DNA of 64,000 nt from Lysobacter sp. Root690 (GCF_001427785.1 NZ_LMHM01000017.1:18082-82081), one strand, 5' to 3'; numbered from the stretch's first letter, positions 27,001-36,372 are shown. The notes: a model not told the origin generated them from the letters alone. Program-made: numbers and translations.

Positions 27001-27966
27001 TCAACCGGCGGCGATCATGTCGTCCATCTGACTGCCGTCGACCCGGTCGTAGTGCTGACCGGCGCGGTTGTCGAAGCTGACGCGTTGATCGTAAACCCTG
27101 CTGCCGTCGCTCGGGTCGATGACCTCATAGGAAATGCGAACCCGGTCCGGTCGATCGACGTTGCGCGGGGCCAGGTCGACGCTGATCTGCACGTCCATGC
27201 CCTTGTCGACCCAGGCCGCCCACTCGTTTTCGAGGGTTTTGTAGGCGCCCATGTTGAAGTTGCCGTTCTGCGGGAACAGGTTCTTCAGGCCCTGATCGGT
27301 GACGAAGCGATGGCCGAACACGTGGCCGCCCTGATCGCCTTCGATGCCGCGGTCGGCGGCGGCGCCTTGCGCGTCGGTCTCCGCGTCGCTGCGTTCGAGC
27401 TTGCTGAACACGGTGCGCAAGGTGCCCTCGGCATGGATCGGACGGCCTTCCGAGTCGACCGTCCAGACCGCATCGTTGACCTCGCCGCTGTCGGGATTGA
27501 CGACGCTGGCGGAGATTTCCCGGGTGTCGTCCTGCGACGACGGCGACAACCCCAGCCATTGCTTGAGCTTGTCGACCAGGCCGTCGCCGTCGCCCTGCGG
27601 CAGCGCCGCATAGGCATCGCGCACCTGCGGCCCGCTGCTGCGTTCTACCGCGCTGGCGATGGTGTCGTGTCCGAACGCGGCTTCGAGCTTTTGCAATTGC
27701 GGCGCGTCGAGTTTGCCGGCGAGGTCCTGCGCCAGGGTGTCGCGATCGGCCAGCGGCAAGGCATCGACCTGATCGCGCAAGCGGTCGAGTTGCGGCGGCG
27801 TCAGCGCGTCGGTCGCGGCGCGCGCCTGCGCCGGATCGGCGTCGCGCAAGGCCTGCGGCGTGACCGCCGCAGCCGATGAATCCGTCGACCGGTCCAACGG
27901 CGGCAGGCGCTCGAAGGCGGGGCGCGAGCTGATCGGGTCGGTCATCGACGGGGCCTGACTGTGCAT
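27001..27966 (-). CDS. DNA/RNA nonspecific endonuclease toxin (Endonuclea_NS_2-like)
   Basis: A 321-residue protein. The N-terminal 140 residues are helical and low in complexity, with no signal peptide. Residues about 205-315 match the Endonuclea_NS_2 (beta-beta-alpha metal) nuclease of polymorphic toxins: GDQGGHVFGHRF with candidate catalytic His215, NLFPQNGNFNMGAY (229-242) and ENEWAAWVDKG. The N-terminal part could be the export or adaptor region; the secretion route is unknown. ATG 27966 is used; ATG 27945 is an alternative. A probable immunity gene follows directly. Confidence 0.75.
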   Translation of the reverse strand: MHSQAPSMTDPISSRPAFERLPPLDRSTDSSAAAVTPQALRDADPAQARAATDALTPPQLDRLRDQVDALPLADRDTLAQDLAGKLDAPQLQKLEAAFGHDTIASAVERSSGPQVRDAYAALPQGDGDGLVDKLKQWLGLSPSSQDDTREISASVVNPDSGEVNDAVWTVDSEGRPIHAEGTLRTVFSKLERSDAETDAQGAAADRGIEGDQGGHVFGHRFVTDQGLKNLFPQNGNFNMGAYKTLENEWAAWVDKGMDVQISVDLAPRNVDRPDRVRISYEVIDPSDGSRVYDQRVSFDNRAGQHYDRVDGSQMDDMIAAG

Positions 27967-28138
27967 TGGTTACACAGGAAGTTAGCCATTAATGCGCCGC
28001 GATCCCAGTGGGGAAAACCCTGGTGAAGTGTGTCAATTCAATGACTTCCACGGTTTTTACTAGGGTCGCCCCCATCTGGCCCCGGCCCGGGGCGAGGACT
28101 AGCGTGAAAGCCCTCTCCCCCAGCGCGGCGCGACGGCC
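27967..28138. promoter_or_regulatory. Divergent promoter region of the toxin gene and the 678-residue protein gene
   Basis: A 172-bp spacer that is clearly less GC-rich than its surroundings, especially 27960-28065, as expected of promoters. No confident -35/-10 or plant-inducible box was recognised. Confidence 0.45.
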
Positions 28139-30175
28139 ATGAGCGGAATCTTCAACAACGGCTATTTCCAGAATCCGGCCCTGTTCCTGCAGCGCGAACC
28201 GCCGGCGCGGCCGGCGCCGCCGGTCGAGCCGGTCAAGCCGCAGCAGCAGGCCGAGGGTGTGGTGCCGCCGACCGGCACTCAGCACGAAGACGTCCAGGCC
28301 GCGGTCGACGCCACCATCAGCCCCGACGCCACGGTCGATCAGCGCAATACCGCCTATCGCGAAACCCAGGCTTACGTCGAACGCTGCGCTTCGGGCGGCG
28401 ATTTCGTGCAGATCGACGACACCTCGATGAAGTCGATCGCCTTGTACACGATGCGCAACGAAAACGTGCCGAGCAAATACCGGCCCGAGGTGCTCGAGGC
28501 GGTCGATCGCGAAATCTCGCCGCAGGCCAACACCGAACAGACCATGCAGGCCTACGACCAGATCCAGCAGTACGTCGACGCGGTCGGCGGCATCGGCGAT
28601 GCCGGCATCACCGCCGAAGCGCTGCCGGGCCGCACCGCCGACCTGCTCGGCGAAGCGCGCATTCCGACCGTGAAGCAGGATGCGCAGAACGACGCGCAAG
28701 GCATCCTAGATGTCGGCAAGCGCGACGGCGAGGACGACTACGGCGCGCGCCGCGATGCCTTCGCCGATGCCGTGCGCGGCGAGCCCGAAGCCTATCGCGA
28801 ATACCTCACCGCGGCCGTGCTCGAGCGCGACGCCGGCGCGGTCAAATCCTGGCTGACGCCGAGCGGCGTGCTCGGCCTGGCTAACGACGGCAAGATCGAT
28901 GCGTCGACCCGCGCCGACATCACCGAGCAGATCGCGCAGGCCTACAACGACGGCAAGATCGACGCCGATTCCTTCGACGGCCTGGCCGATATCGACTACG
29001 GCCCCGATCAGGTGCGCGAGTACAAGGAAATCACCGATTTCCTGGGCGGATCGAGCGGTCCGGAAACGCTGGAGCTGCGCGGCGCCCTGGCCGATCGCAT
29101 CTTCAAGACCTGGTCGGAATCGCCGTACCCGACCGACCTGGGCTTTCACAGCTACAACTACCGGCAACTGGAACTGGCGATCAACGTCGCCGGCGGCGAC
29201 GCGCAGCATCCCGAAGTGTTGACCGATTTCCTGCGCGGCCTGCCGGCCGATCAGCTCGACAAGGTGATCGCGATCGGTTCGCAGCTGCCGCAGGCCGAGC
29301 CGGACATGATGGCGACGATCTTCTCGGCGGTCGCGCGCGACGATCGCGCCCAGGCCGGCGATCTGGCCGCGCAGCTCGCGCGTTTGCCGGGTGAGCACAG
29401 TGACTGGTTCGAACAGGGCCAGGTCGCGCGCAACGAAGCGTTGGCCGACATGCTCGGCGCGCATTCGGACAAGGTGCTCGACGAACTCAGCGAATACGAC
29501 GACAGCGGCGCGCGCGGCCTGGGTGACGACACCGATCGCAAGCAGTACGAGGTCAACGGCCGCGATCTGGCGGCGGTGCTGGAGCTGACCACGTTCAATC
29601 CGGAGATCGCCAGCAGCCACCGCGAGACCGCGCGTCAGGGCGTGCTGGAGTACTTCGGCGAGCAGGCGAAGATCGTCAACGATTCGCTGGGGCAGACCAA
29701 TTCGCCCGGTTATGAAGAGGCGTCGGGCCGGTTGGTGGTGATCTCGGCGGCGAGCGATGTCGCGGTCGATCGCGGCTTCGAGAAGCTGCAGTCCGACATC
29801 GAGGCCAAGCAGGAGGCGATCGCGTTCGTGGTCGATATGGCGCTGGTCGCGGTGCCGTTGCCCGCGCGCCTGGAAGCGCGCGCGACCGGCAAGCTGGAGA
29901 CCTTGTTCGCCAACAACCCGCTGGTGCAGGAGGCGCTCACCGGTTTGACCGGCGAGGTCATCGACACCGCCACCGGACAGTTGACCGACGCGGCCAAGCA
30001 GCAGTTGTACGGCAACCTGGAGTCGAATCCGGAACTGGCCGCGCTGGTCGAACGCCAGACCGTGGCCGACGCGTTCCGCGAAAGCGGCCTGGGCGGCATC
30101 GCCGACGAACGCGACCGCGCCGAGATTCGCCGCGATGCGAATGGGTTGTCGGACGATATCAGCGAGATCGATTGA
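28139..30175 (+). CDS. Large helical protein of unknown function, possible secreted effector
   Basis: A 678-residue soluble protein that I do not recognise. It has a Pro-rich N terminus (PPARPAPPVEPVKPQ, about 22-36), long acidic helical stretches and GLANDGKIDASTRADI/NDGKIDADSFDGL, a local repeat. Near residue 560 is a hydrophobic helix (AIAFVVDMALVAVPL), then a region resembling pre-toxin linkers, ending in acidic SDDISEID. No signal peptide or catalytic motif is evident. Its divergent position beside an endonuclease toxin, and its make-up, suggest a secreted or effector-like protein; this is inference. Confidence 0.6.
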   Translation: MSGIFNNGYFQNPALFLQREPPARPAPPVEPVKPQQQAEGVVPPTGTQHEDVQAAVDATISPDATVDQRNTAYRETQAYVERCASGGDFVQIDDTSMKSIALYTMRNENVPSKYRPEVLEAVDREISPQANTEQTMQAYDQIQQYVDAVGGIGDAGITAEALPGRTADLLGEARIPTVKQDAQNDAQGILDVGKRDGEDDYGARRDAFADAVRGEPEAYREYLTAAVLERDAGAVKSWLTPSGVLGLANDGKIDASTRADITEQIAQAYNDGKIDADSFDGLADIDYGPDQVREYKEITDFLGGSSGPETLELRGALADRIFKTWSESPYPTDLGFHSYNYRQLELAINVAGGDAQHPEVLTDFLRGLPADQLDKVIAIGSQLPQAEPDMMATIFSAVARDDRAQAGDLAAQLARLPGEHSDWFEQGQVARNEALADMLGAHSDKVLDELSEYDDSGARGLGDDTDRKQYEVNGRDLAAVLELTTFNPEIASSHRETARQGVLEYFGEQAKIVNDSLGQTNSPGYEEASGRLVVISAASDVAVDRGFEKLQSDIEAKQEAIAFVVDMALVAVPLPARLEARATGKLETLFANNPLVQEALTGLTGEVIDTATGQLTDAAKQQLYGNLESNPELAALVERQTVADAFRESGLGGIADERDRAEIRRDANGLSDDISEID

Positions 30176-30396
30176 GGCGGTGCGTCAGTCGGCCGTGCGT
30201 CATTGGGACGACGCGTCGATGGGCGATGCGTCGTTGGGTGTCGGACGGCTCGTGATGTGACGCGTGCGATTGATGGGGCGCGATTGAACGGCTTGGGTGT
30301 TGCGATCCGGGTCGCGTCGTAGGCGGGGTGTCGCGAAAATCCCCCGCGCTGATGAGGCGTCGCGACTTCGTGCCGCGTGGGGCGCTCGCCCCCTTT

Positions 30397-30415
30397 GTCA
30401 AAGGGGGCGATGGTT
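30397..30415. repeat. CCCCCTTTG hairpin repeat
   Basis: CCCCCTTTGTCAAAGGGGG, a perfect short palindrome; related copies at about 30521-30550 and 56130-56166. Confidence 0.75.
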
Positions 30416-30420
30416 TTATT

Positions 30421-30485
30421 CGGGATTCGGGATTCGGGATTCGGGATTCGGGATTCGGAAGTCGGAAGTCGGAAGTCGGAAGTCG
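30421..30485 (+). repeat. Heptamer tandem repeat, GGGATTC then GGAAGTC
   Basis: About five GGGATTC units run into four GGAAGTC units with unbroken 7-bp phase. Confidence 0.9.
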
Positions 30486-30520
30486 CATGGCGACGTATCT
30501 CCCCGACGAAGCACAACCCG

Positions 30521-30554
30521 CTTTTCCCCCCTTTGCAAAAGGGGGGGCAGGGAG
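30521..30554. repeat. CCCCCCTTT hairpin repeat
   Basis: TTTTCCCCCCTTTGCAAAAG then GGGGGG, followed by GCAGGGAGGATTCGC; same family as 30397 and 56130. Confidence 0.75.
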
Positions 30555-30584
30555 GATTCGCTTTTAGCTTCTAACCCGGCAACC

Positions 30585-32564
30585 TCACTTCCCAATCAAA
30601 TGCTGCTGCCAAAACTCCATGGTAGCCGCACTGAAATAATCGGCATTGGCCTTCTTCTGAAACCCATGCCCCTCATCGTTGAACATCAAGAACCACACCG
30701 GCTGCCCGTTACCGCGCACCGCTTTGACGATCTGCTCGGCCTCGGTGTACGGCACCCGCGGATCGTTCTTGCCTTGCGCGACGAACAACGGCGAACGGAT
30801 CTTGCCGGCGTTCTTCAACGGCGATATCCGATCGAACACCGCCTTCATCTCCGGCACGCGCTCGTCGCCGTACTCGGCGCGGCGCAAATCGCGGCGGTAG
30901 GCTTCGGTGTTGTTGAGGAAGGTGGTGAAGTCCGAAATGCCGACGATGTCGACGCCGGCGCGGATGCGGTCGCTGTAATGCATCAGCGAGGCCAGCACCA
31001 TGTACCCGCCGTAGCTGCCGCCATGCACGCCCACGCGCGTCGCATCGAGTTCGGGCTGCTTGGCGATCCAGTCGAGCAGGCTGCCGATGTCCTTGACCGA
31101 ATCCTCGCGCTTTTCGGCGTTGTCCAGCCCCAGATACGTGCGGCCGTAACCCGATGAGCCGCGCACGTTGGGCACCAGCACCGCCACGCCGAGTTCGTTG
31201 GCGAGGAACTGCGCGGTCGCGTTGAAAGTCGGCTGCGCCTGGCCTTCCGGGCCGCCGTGGATCTGGATCACCACCGGCAGTTTCTTGCCGGCCGGTGCGT
31301 TCGCCGGCTTGTAGTAGAACGCCGGAATCGTGCGTGGCTTGCCGTCGAGTTGGTCGAAGGTCGGGTAACGCACCAGGGTCGGGGTGACGAATTGGCTCGA
31401 ATCCAGGCCGCCGACTTCGCTGCGGGTCCAGCGCGCGAGCTGGCGGTTGGCCAGATCGATCACGTACACGTCGCTGGGCGAGGTCGCGGTGTTGATCGAC
31501 ACCGCGATGCGCTTGCCGTCCGGCGAGAAGTCGACGCCGCCGATCACGCCGATCGGCAGGTCGGGGAGTTTCACCGGCTTGTGATCGGGCAGCGACAGCA
31601 CGTGCAGTTTGCTGATCCCGTCTTCGTTGCTGACGAACAACAGATGCTTGCCGTCTTGCGACAGCGACACCCCGCCCACGTCCCACGGAATATCGGCGCT
31701 GAGCACCTGCAGCTTGTGATTGGAAAGATCGTGGCGGCGCAGGCTGGTGAACTCCTGCGCCTTGCCGTCGATCGGTTCGTCGGAGACGAAATAGACCGCG
31801 CGGCCGTCCTTGGCGAAGCGGAAATCGCTGATCGCCGCCTTGCCGCCGTCGACCGGGAACATTTCCAGCTTGCCGGTCTGCAGGTCGACCAGGCCCGGAT
31901 AGGTTTCGCTGGCCGACACGAACTTGCTCACCAGCAACTGCTTGCCGTCGGGCGAGAAATCCGCCGCGTCCCAGCTGCCGCCCTCGGTCACCACCGCGCG
32001 CGGCTTGCGCGTGGCGAAGTCCATCACCCACACGTCGGTGTCCTTGCCGTTGCGCACGGTGCTGCTGTAGGCGAGTTGCTTGCCGTCGTGCGAGAACAGC
32101 GGCGAGTCGTTGCGCGACTTGCCGTCGGTCAACAAACTCACCTGGCGCGATGCCAGATCGAACCAGTGCAGTTGCCAGAACTCGTTGCCGCCGATGTCCT
32201 TGCCGAACACGAAACCGTTCGAGCCGCCAGGCGCCGCGGTCAGGCGATTGACCGGCTCGGGGTAGAAGGTCAGCTGCTCGCGCATGCCCAGCGGCTGGCA
32301 GACGCGATGGGCCTGGGTGGTTTCGGCGAAGCGGGTGCCGATCAGCACGCAGCCGTCGTGGGTCCAGCCGGCGAAACCGGCGCCGCGGGTGTTCTGGTAG
32401 CGGTTGAGCCGCTCCAGCAGTTCGGGGCTGATCGCCGGTACGTTCTCGCTGACCCGGTTGCCTTGTTCCTGGCGTGCAACATCCTGCGCGTGGGCGGGGG
32501 CGTAGAGGAGTTGAGCGAATGCCAGCGCCAACGCGCTGACGGATAAGGCATGGCGCAGCGGCAT
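30585..32564 (-). CDS. Secreted S9 family prolyl-oligopeptidase-type peptidase
   Basis: A 659-residue peptidase with a signal peptide (about 1-26, PAHAQ). An N-terminal beta-propeller with repeated SPDGK/SHDGK/SQDGK blades (about 150-390) is followed by an alpha/beta hydrolase with GGSYGGYM (catalytic Ser), GKNDPRVP (Asp) and DEGHGF (His). Such acylaminoacyl-peptidase or dipeptidyl-peptidase-like enzymes degrade peptides in the periplasm. GGGGAG precedes the ATG. It is divergent from an M19 dipeptidase gene, suggesting a peptide-scavenging pair. Confidence 0.92.
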   Translation of the reverse strand: MPLRHALSVSALALAFAQLLYAPAHAQDVARQEQGNRVSENVPAISPELLERLNRYQNTRGAGFAGWTHDGCVLIGTRFAETTQAHRVCQPLGMREQLTFYPEPVNRLTAAPGGSNGFVFGKDIGGNEFWQLHWFDLASRQVSLLTDGKSRNDSPLFSHDGKQLAYSSTVRNGKDTDVWVMDFATRKPRAVVTEGGSWDAADFSPDGKQLLVSKFVSASETYPGLVDLQTGKLEMFPVDGGKAAISDFRFAKDGRAVYFVSDEPIDGKAQEFTSLRRHDLSNHKLQVLSADIPWDVGGVSLSQDGKHLLFVSNEDGISKLHVLSLPDHKPVKLPDLPIGVIGGVDFSPDGKRIAVSINTATSPSDVYVIDLANRQLARWTRSEVGGLDSSQFVTPTLVRYPTFDQLDGKPRTIPAFYYKPANAPAGKKLPVVIQIHGGPEGQAQPTFNATAQFLANELGVAVLVPNVRGSSGYGRTYLGLDNAEKREDSVKDIGSLLDWIAKQPELDATRVGVHGGSYGGYMVLASLMHYSDRIRAGVDIVGISDFTTFLNNTEAYRRDLRRAEYGDERVPEMKAVFDRISPLKNAGKIRSPLFVAQGKNDPRVPYTEAEQIVKAVRGNGQPVWFLMFNDEGHGFQKKANADYFSAATMEFWQQHLIGK

Positions 32565-32746
32565 CGTCGTTCTCCCCGGTGTGTCGATGGGGCGTCAGGC
32601 CCGCGGCGCTGACGCACGGACCCCGAGCTTAGCGCGCCGCGCCGCCGCTGTGATCCATCCCGAAAGTCACGGACGGAAGCGCCCTACGTTTGGCTTAGAG
32701 TGCGGGACCGGCGTCACGCCGGGTGCCGCGTCCAGGGAGAAGATCG

Positions 32747-33883
32747 ATGCTCGATCGAAGGTCGTTTTTGATTCGCGGCGCGCTGGCTGGCGCGGCCGCG
32801 TTCGCCGCCGGCGCCGCCGGTCCGTTGCGCGCGGCGATGTCGCCCCCACGCTGGGCGCCGTACGACGAAGCGATGGTGATCGACGGTTGCGGCTTCATCG
32901 GCGATGCCGATTCCGGGCCCGGCGAGGCCTTGTCGAAGCAGCTGATCGACGAAGCGCGCGGCAGCGGCCTGCGCGTGCTGCAGACCACGGTCGGCCCGGT
33001 CGCGCAGTACGAAGGCGCGTACGAAGAAGCGGTGCGCAGCATCGGCCTGTGGGAAAACGAAATCGACCGGCATCCGAACGTGTTCGCGCGGGTGCGCACC
33101 GGCGCCGATCTGGAGCGCGCGCGGCGCGAGAAGAAACTCGGCGTGGTCTATCAGTTCCAGGACAGCGCGCCGATCGGCGAGAAGCTCGAACGCGTCGACG
33201 ATTTCCATCGTATCGGCCTGCGCACGGTGCAGCTGACCTACAACGTCCGCAATCTGGTCGGCGACGGTTGCATGGAAGCCGGCAACGCCGGCATCAGCCG
33301 TTTCGGCCACAGCCTGATCGAACGCCTCAACGAGCGCCGCATCCTGATCGACCTGGCCCACAGCGGTCGCCGCACCGCGACCGAAGCGATCGCCGCATCG
33401 AAGGCGCCGGTATTGATCAGCCATACCGGTTGCGCGGCTTTGGTCGAGCGTCCGCGCAACAAGACCGACGCCGAACTGCGCGCGGTCGCCGACGGCGGCG
33501 GCGTGGTCGGCATCTACCTGATGCCGTTCCTGCGCGAAAGCGGCCAGCCGATGGCCGCCGATCTGATCCGGCATATCGAACACGCAGTGAAGATCTGCGG
33601 CGAAGACCACGTCGGCATCGGCACCGACAACATGCTGTCGCCGGTGGACCTGAGCGAGAAGTACAAGGCGCGTCATCGCGAAGACATCCGCGATCGTCGC
33701 CGCCTTGGGATTTCCGCGCCGGGCGAGAGCGAGACGGTGTATCTGTATATCCCCGACCTCAATACGCCGCGTCGTTTCGAAACCCTGGCCGGGATGTTGT
33801 CGGCGCGCGGGCATTCGGATTCGGTGATCGGCAAGATTCTTGGCGGGAATTTTGCGCGGGTGATGGGGCAGGTTTGGGGGTGA
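32747..33883 (+). CDS. Tat-exported M19-family dipeptidase with altered metal site
   Basis: A 378-residue protein starting MLDRRSFLIRGALAGAAA, a twin-arginine signal. The body follows the renal dipeptidase (M19) family: LTYNVRNLVGDGCMEAGNAGIS, LIDLAHSG, VLISHTG, VGIGTDN. The usual N-terminal His-x-Asp metal pair is missing (VIDGCGFIGDAD instead), and the bridging-Glu region reads VVYQFQDSA. The two later His ligands remain. It may bind one metal, use other ligands or not be a dipeptidase. AGGGAGA lies six bases before the ATG. Confidence 0.85.
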   Translation: MLDRRSFLIRGALAGAAAFAAGAAGPLRAAMSPPRWAPYDEAMVIDGCGFIGDADSGPGEALSKQLIDEARGSGLRVLQTTVGPVAQYEGAYEEAVRSIGLWENEIDRHPNVFARVRTGADLERARREKKLGVVYQFQDSAPIGEKLERVDDFHRIGLRTVQLTYNVRNLVGDGCMEAGNAGISRFGHSLIERLNERRILIDLAHSGRRTATEAIAASKAPVLISHTGCAALVERPRNKTDAELRAVADGGGVVGIYLMPFLRESGQPMAADLIRHIEHAVKICGEDHVGIGTDNMLSPVDLSEKYKARHREDIRDRRRLGISAPGESETVYLYIPDLNTPRRFETLAGMLSARGHSDSVIGKILGGNFARVMGQVWG

Positions 33884-33966
33884 GGGTTGCGCGAGGGATA
33901 CGATGCTTGCGCGTGTGATAAATGCTAGCGCTAGATGTCCCGTCGTAAACCGCGTCGCGCCAAGCC

Positions 33967-34076
33967 GTCATTCCCGCGGAGGCGGGCTCCGTTTTACTTC
34001 GGCGGAGCCGAACATCCAGCGGCTTCAAGCGTTCTCGCACGAAAGGCACTGGATTCCCGCCTTCGCGGGAATGACG
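33967..34076. repeat. MITE-like element with GTCATTCCCGCG ends
   Basis: A 110-bp copy of the 19161 element in the opposite orientation, with both inverted ends intact. Confidence 0.8.
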
Positions 34077-34162
34077 GTAGGAAAGCACGTAAAGCACTGT
34101 GAGTAGACGGACTCCGGAAACGCGAGTCGTTTGAAACTTATAGTCGCGGGGCTTCTCATGAT

Positions 34163-34429
34163 GTCAGTCCCGCGAAGGCGGGTATCGGAGGCTTCAGCGC
34201 CATCCCACCAGATCGTCATTCCCGCGAAGGCGGGTATCAGAGGCTTCAGCGCCATCCCACCAGATCGTCATTCCCGCGAAGGCGGGAATCCAGAGACTTC
34301 AGCGCCATTCTTCCAGAACGTCATTCCCGCGAAAGCGGGAATCCAGTGACTTCAAGCGTTCTCGCACGAAAGGCACTGGATGTTCGGCTCCGCCGAAGTA
34401 AAGCAGACCCCGCCTTCGCGGGAATGACG
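34163..34429. repeat. 52-bp tandem array ending in a full MITE-like element
   Basis: Units begin at 34163, 34215, 34267 and 34320. Each starts with GTCATTCCCGCGAAGGCGGG or a near copy and continues with AATCCAGAGACTTCAGCGCC-type sequence. The last unit continues into a complete element ending at 34429. Confidence 0.85.
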
Positions 34430-34540
34430 TTAGGAGAGGACGCAGAACTCTGTGAGCAGATGGGCTCCGGCAAACGCGCTGCTTGCAAATGCGTGTGATG
34501 TTGACCGCAACCGAAACTTACGACCAACAATCCAGATACC

Positions 34541-34622
34541 GAACCCCGAACCCCGAACCCCGAACCCCGAACCCCGAACCCCGACTCCCAAATCCCAAAT
34601 CCCGAATCCCGAATCCCGAATC
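34541..34622 (-). repeat. CCCGAAC/CCCGAAT heptamer array
   Basis: About eleven 7-bp units, CCCGAAC followed by CCCAAAT and CCCGAAT, the complement of the GGGATTC type. The array runs up to the dnaG stop codon. Confidence 0.9.
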
Positions 34623-36372
34623 AATTCGGCGCACGCGGCCTACTCAACCGCGCCTGCAACAACGCCAACAACTCCCGCTTCTCCTCATCCCCCAGCCCCG
34701 TCTCGCCCTGCTGCATCTGCAACTCGGCCAGCCGCTGCTCGACCATCTGCTTTTCCAACTGCCCCACCGCATCGAAGAACTCGCGCTGCAAGGTGTCGTC
34801 GTTGCCCGGCAGGCTCTGGCTGGCGAGCTTCTGCAAGGCGCCGGACTGCGGGTGTTCGGCGAAATGTTCGAGCAAGGCGCCGGTGCTGATTTCCGGGCGC
34901 TGCTGCACCACCTCGACGATCTCGGTCAGCAGGTCGATGCCCGGCTGGCGCAAGGCGGAAAAGCGATACGGCGGAGTCAATCCAGCGGCCAGCGAGGGTT
35001 TTTGCAGCAGCACGCCGATCGCGCTGCGCACCAGCGAGCGCCTCGGCGTCGGCGCGTGGCGGCCGCCGCCGGAATGCGCGCGCTGGGTCGGCACATGCGT
35101 GTCCGGGCTCGCCTGACGTCCGCCGACGCCGGTCAACTCGGTCAGTCGCTGCTTCATCAGATCGGCGAACGCGCCGTCGGGAATCTGCGCGAGCAGCGGC
35201 TTGGCGCGTTCGGCCAGACGCCCCTTGCCTTCAAGCGTGTTGAGGTTGACGTCGGTGGCGATCGAGTCGAACAGGAACTGCGACAGCGGCGTCGCATCGC
35301 GCAAGCGCCGGTCGAAACCTTCAGCGCCTTCGGTGCGCACCAGCGAATCGGGGTCTTCGCCATCGGGCAGGAACAGGAAGAACGCCTGGCGCCCGTCCTT
35401 CATCCGCGGCAGCACCGATTCCACCGCCTTCCACGCCGCGCCGCGCCCGGCGCGGTCGCCGTCGAAACAGAAGTACACGTCGGCGGCGTTGCGGAACAGC
35501 AGTTCGGCGTGGTCGGGCGTGGTCGCGGTGCCGAGCGTGGCCACCGCGGTGTCGACGCCGTGCTGGAACAGCGCGATCACGTCCATGTAGCCCTCGACCA
35601 CGATCAGGCGCGGGATCTTGTTGTGGGTCTGGCGCACCTGCCACAGGCCGTACAACTCGCGGCCCTTGTGGAACAGCGGGGTTTCCGGCGAGTTGAGGTA
35701 CTTCGGCCCGTCTTCCTTGTCGAGCACGCGGCCGCCGAACGCGATTACCCGCCCGCGTCGGTCGTGGATCGGGAACATCACCCGGTCGCGGAATTTGTCG
35801 TACACCCGGCCGGTGTCGTTCTTCGACAGCATGCCGCCGCGTTCGAGCAGTTTCATCCGGCGCTCGTCGGTGCCCAGCGCGTCGCGCAGCGCGTTGAAGC
35901 CGTCGGGTGCGTAGCCGATACCGAAGCGGTCGCGGATGTCGATGCTGACCCCGCGGCTGTCGAGATAGCCCTGGGCCTTGCCGCTGCTCGCGTATTGCTT
36001 GAGGAAGAAACGCTGCGCGGCTTCCAGCGCGTTGAACAACTCCTGGGTGTCGGAGTCCTCGTTGCGCGAGCGGGTGTCGCGCGGGACTTCCACGCCGACC
36101 CGCTTGGCCAGTTCCTCGACCGCATCGAGGAACTCGAGCCGGTCGTAATTCATCAGGAAGCTGATCGCGGTGCCGTGCGCGCCGCAACCGAAGCAGTGAT
36201 AGAACTGCTTGGTCGGCGAGACCCAGAACGACGGCGAGCGCTCGTCGTGGAACGGGCAGCGCGCCGAGTATTCCTTGCCCTGACGCTTCAGCGGCACGCG
36301 CGCGCCGACCACCTCGACGATGTCGGTGCGGGCGAGGAGGTCGTCGATGAAGCCGTCGGGGATGCGGGCCAT
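34621..36372 (-). CDS. dnaG: DNA primase
   Basis: A 583-residue primase that makes RNA primers at the replication fork. It has the CHC2 zinc ribbon (CPFHDERSPSF and HCFGCGAHG, about 38-65), the TOPRIM core with VVEGYMDV and FCFDGDRAGRGAA, and a C-terminal DnaB-binding helical region. The start at 36372 (MARIPDGFIDDLLARTDIVEVVG) is the family start; the 52 residues upstream in frame are extra. The RNA polymerase sigma gene rpoD, usual downstream partner, does not follow here. Confidence 0.96.
   Translation of the reverse strand: MARIPDGFIDDLLARTDIVEVVGARVPLKRQGKEYSARCPFHDERSPSFWVSPTKQFYHCFGCGAHGTAISFLMNYDRLEFLDAVEELAKRVGVEVPRDTRSRNEDSDTQELFNALEAAQRFFLKQYASSGKAQGYLDSRGVSIDIRDRFGIGYAPDGFNALRDALGTDERRMKLLERGGMLSKNDTGRVYDKFRDRVMFPIHDRRGRVIAFGGRVLDKEDGPKYLNSPETPLFHKGRELYGLWQVRQTHNKIPRLIVVEGYMDVIALFQHGVDTAVATLGTATTPDHAELLFRNAADVYFCFDGDRAGRGAAWKAVESVLPRMKDGRQAFFLFLPDGEDPDSLVRTEGAEGFDRRLRDATPLSQFLFDSIATDVNLNTLEGKGRLAERAKPLLAQIPDGAFADLMKQRLTELTGVGGRQASPDTHVPTQRAHSGGGRHAPTPRRSLVRSAIGVLLQKPSLAAGLTPPYRFSALRQPGIDLLTEIVEVVQQRPEISTGALLEHFAEHPQSGALQKLASQSLPGNDDTLQREFFDAVGQLEKQMVEQRLAELQMQQGETGLGDEEKRELLALLQARLSRPRAPN

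Larger units (their letters stand above)
30176..30584. other. Repeat-rich intergenic region
   Basis: About 410 bp holding a CGTC/GTCG-rich tract (30180-30260), two CCCCCTTT hairpins and a 65-bp heptamer array. No gene is supported; short frames here encode the repeats. Confidence 0.7.
33884..34620. other. 737-bp repeat block without a gene
   Basis: Filled mainly by elements with GTCATTCCCGCG ends (33967-34076 and 34163-34429) and a heptamer array (34541-34622). No gene is supported. Confidence 0.75.

Noticed and set aside
30421..30574. Small proteins with GIRDSGF repeats
   Set aside because: They are translations of the heptamer array and appear in several frames at once.
34163..34429. CRISPR array
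   Set aside because: The whole 52-bp unit is repeated, including the would-be spacers, and the ends are inverted repeats of a mobile-type element.
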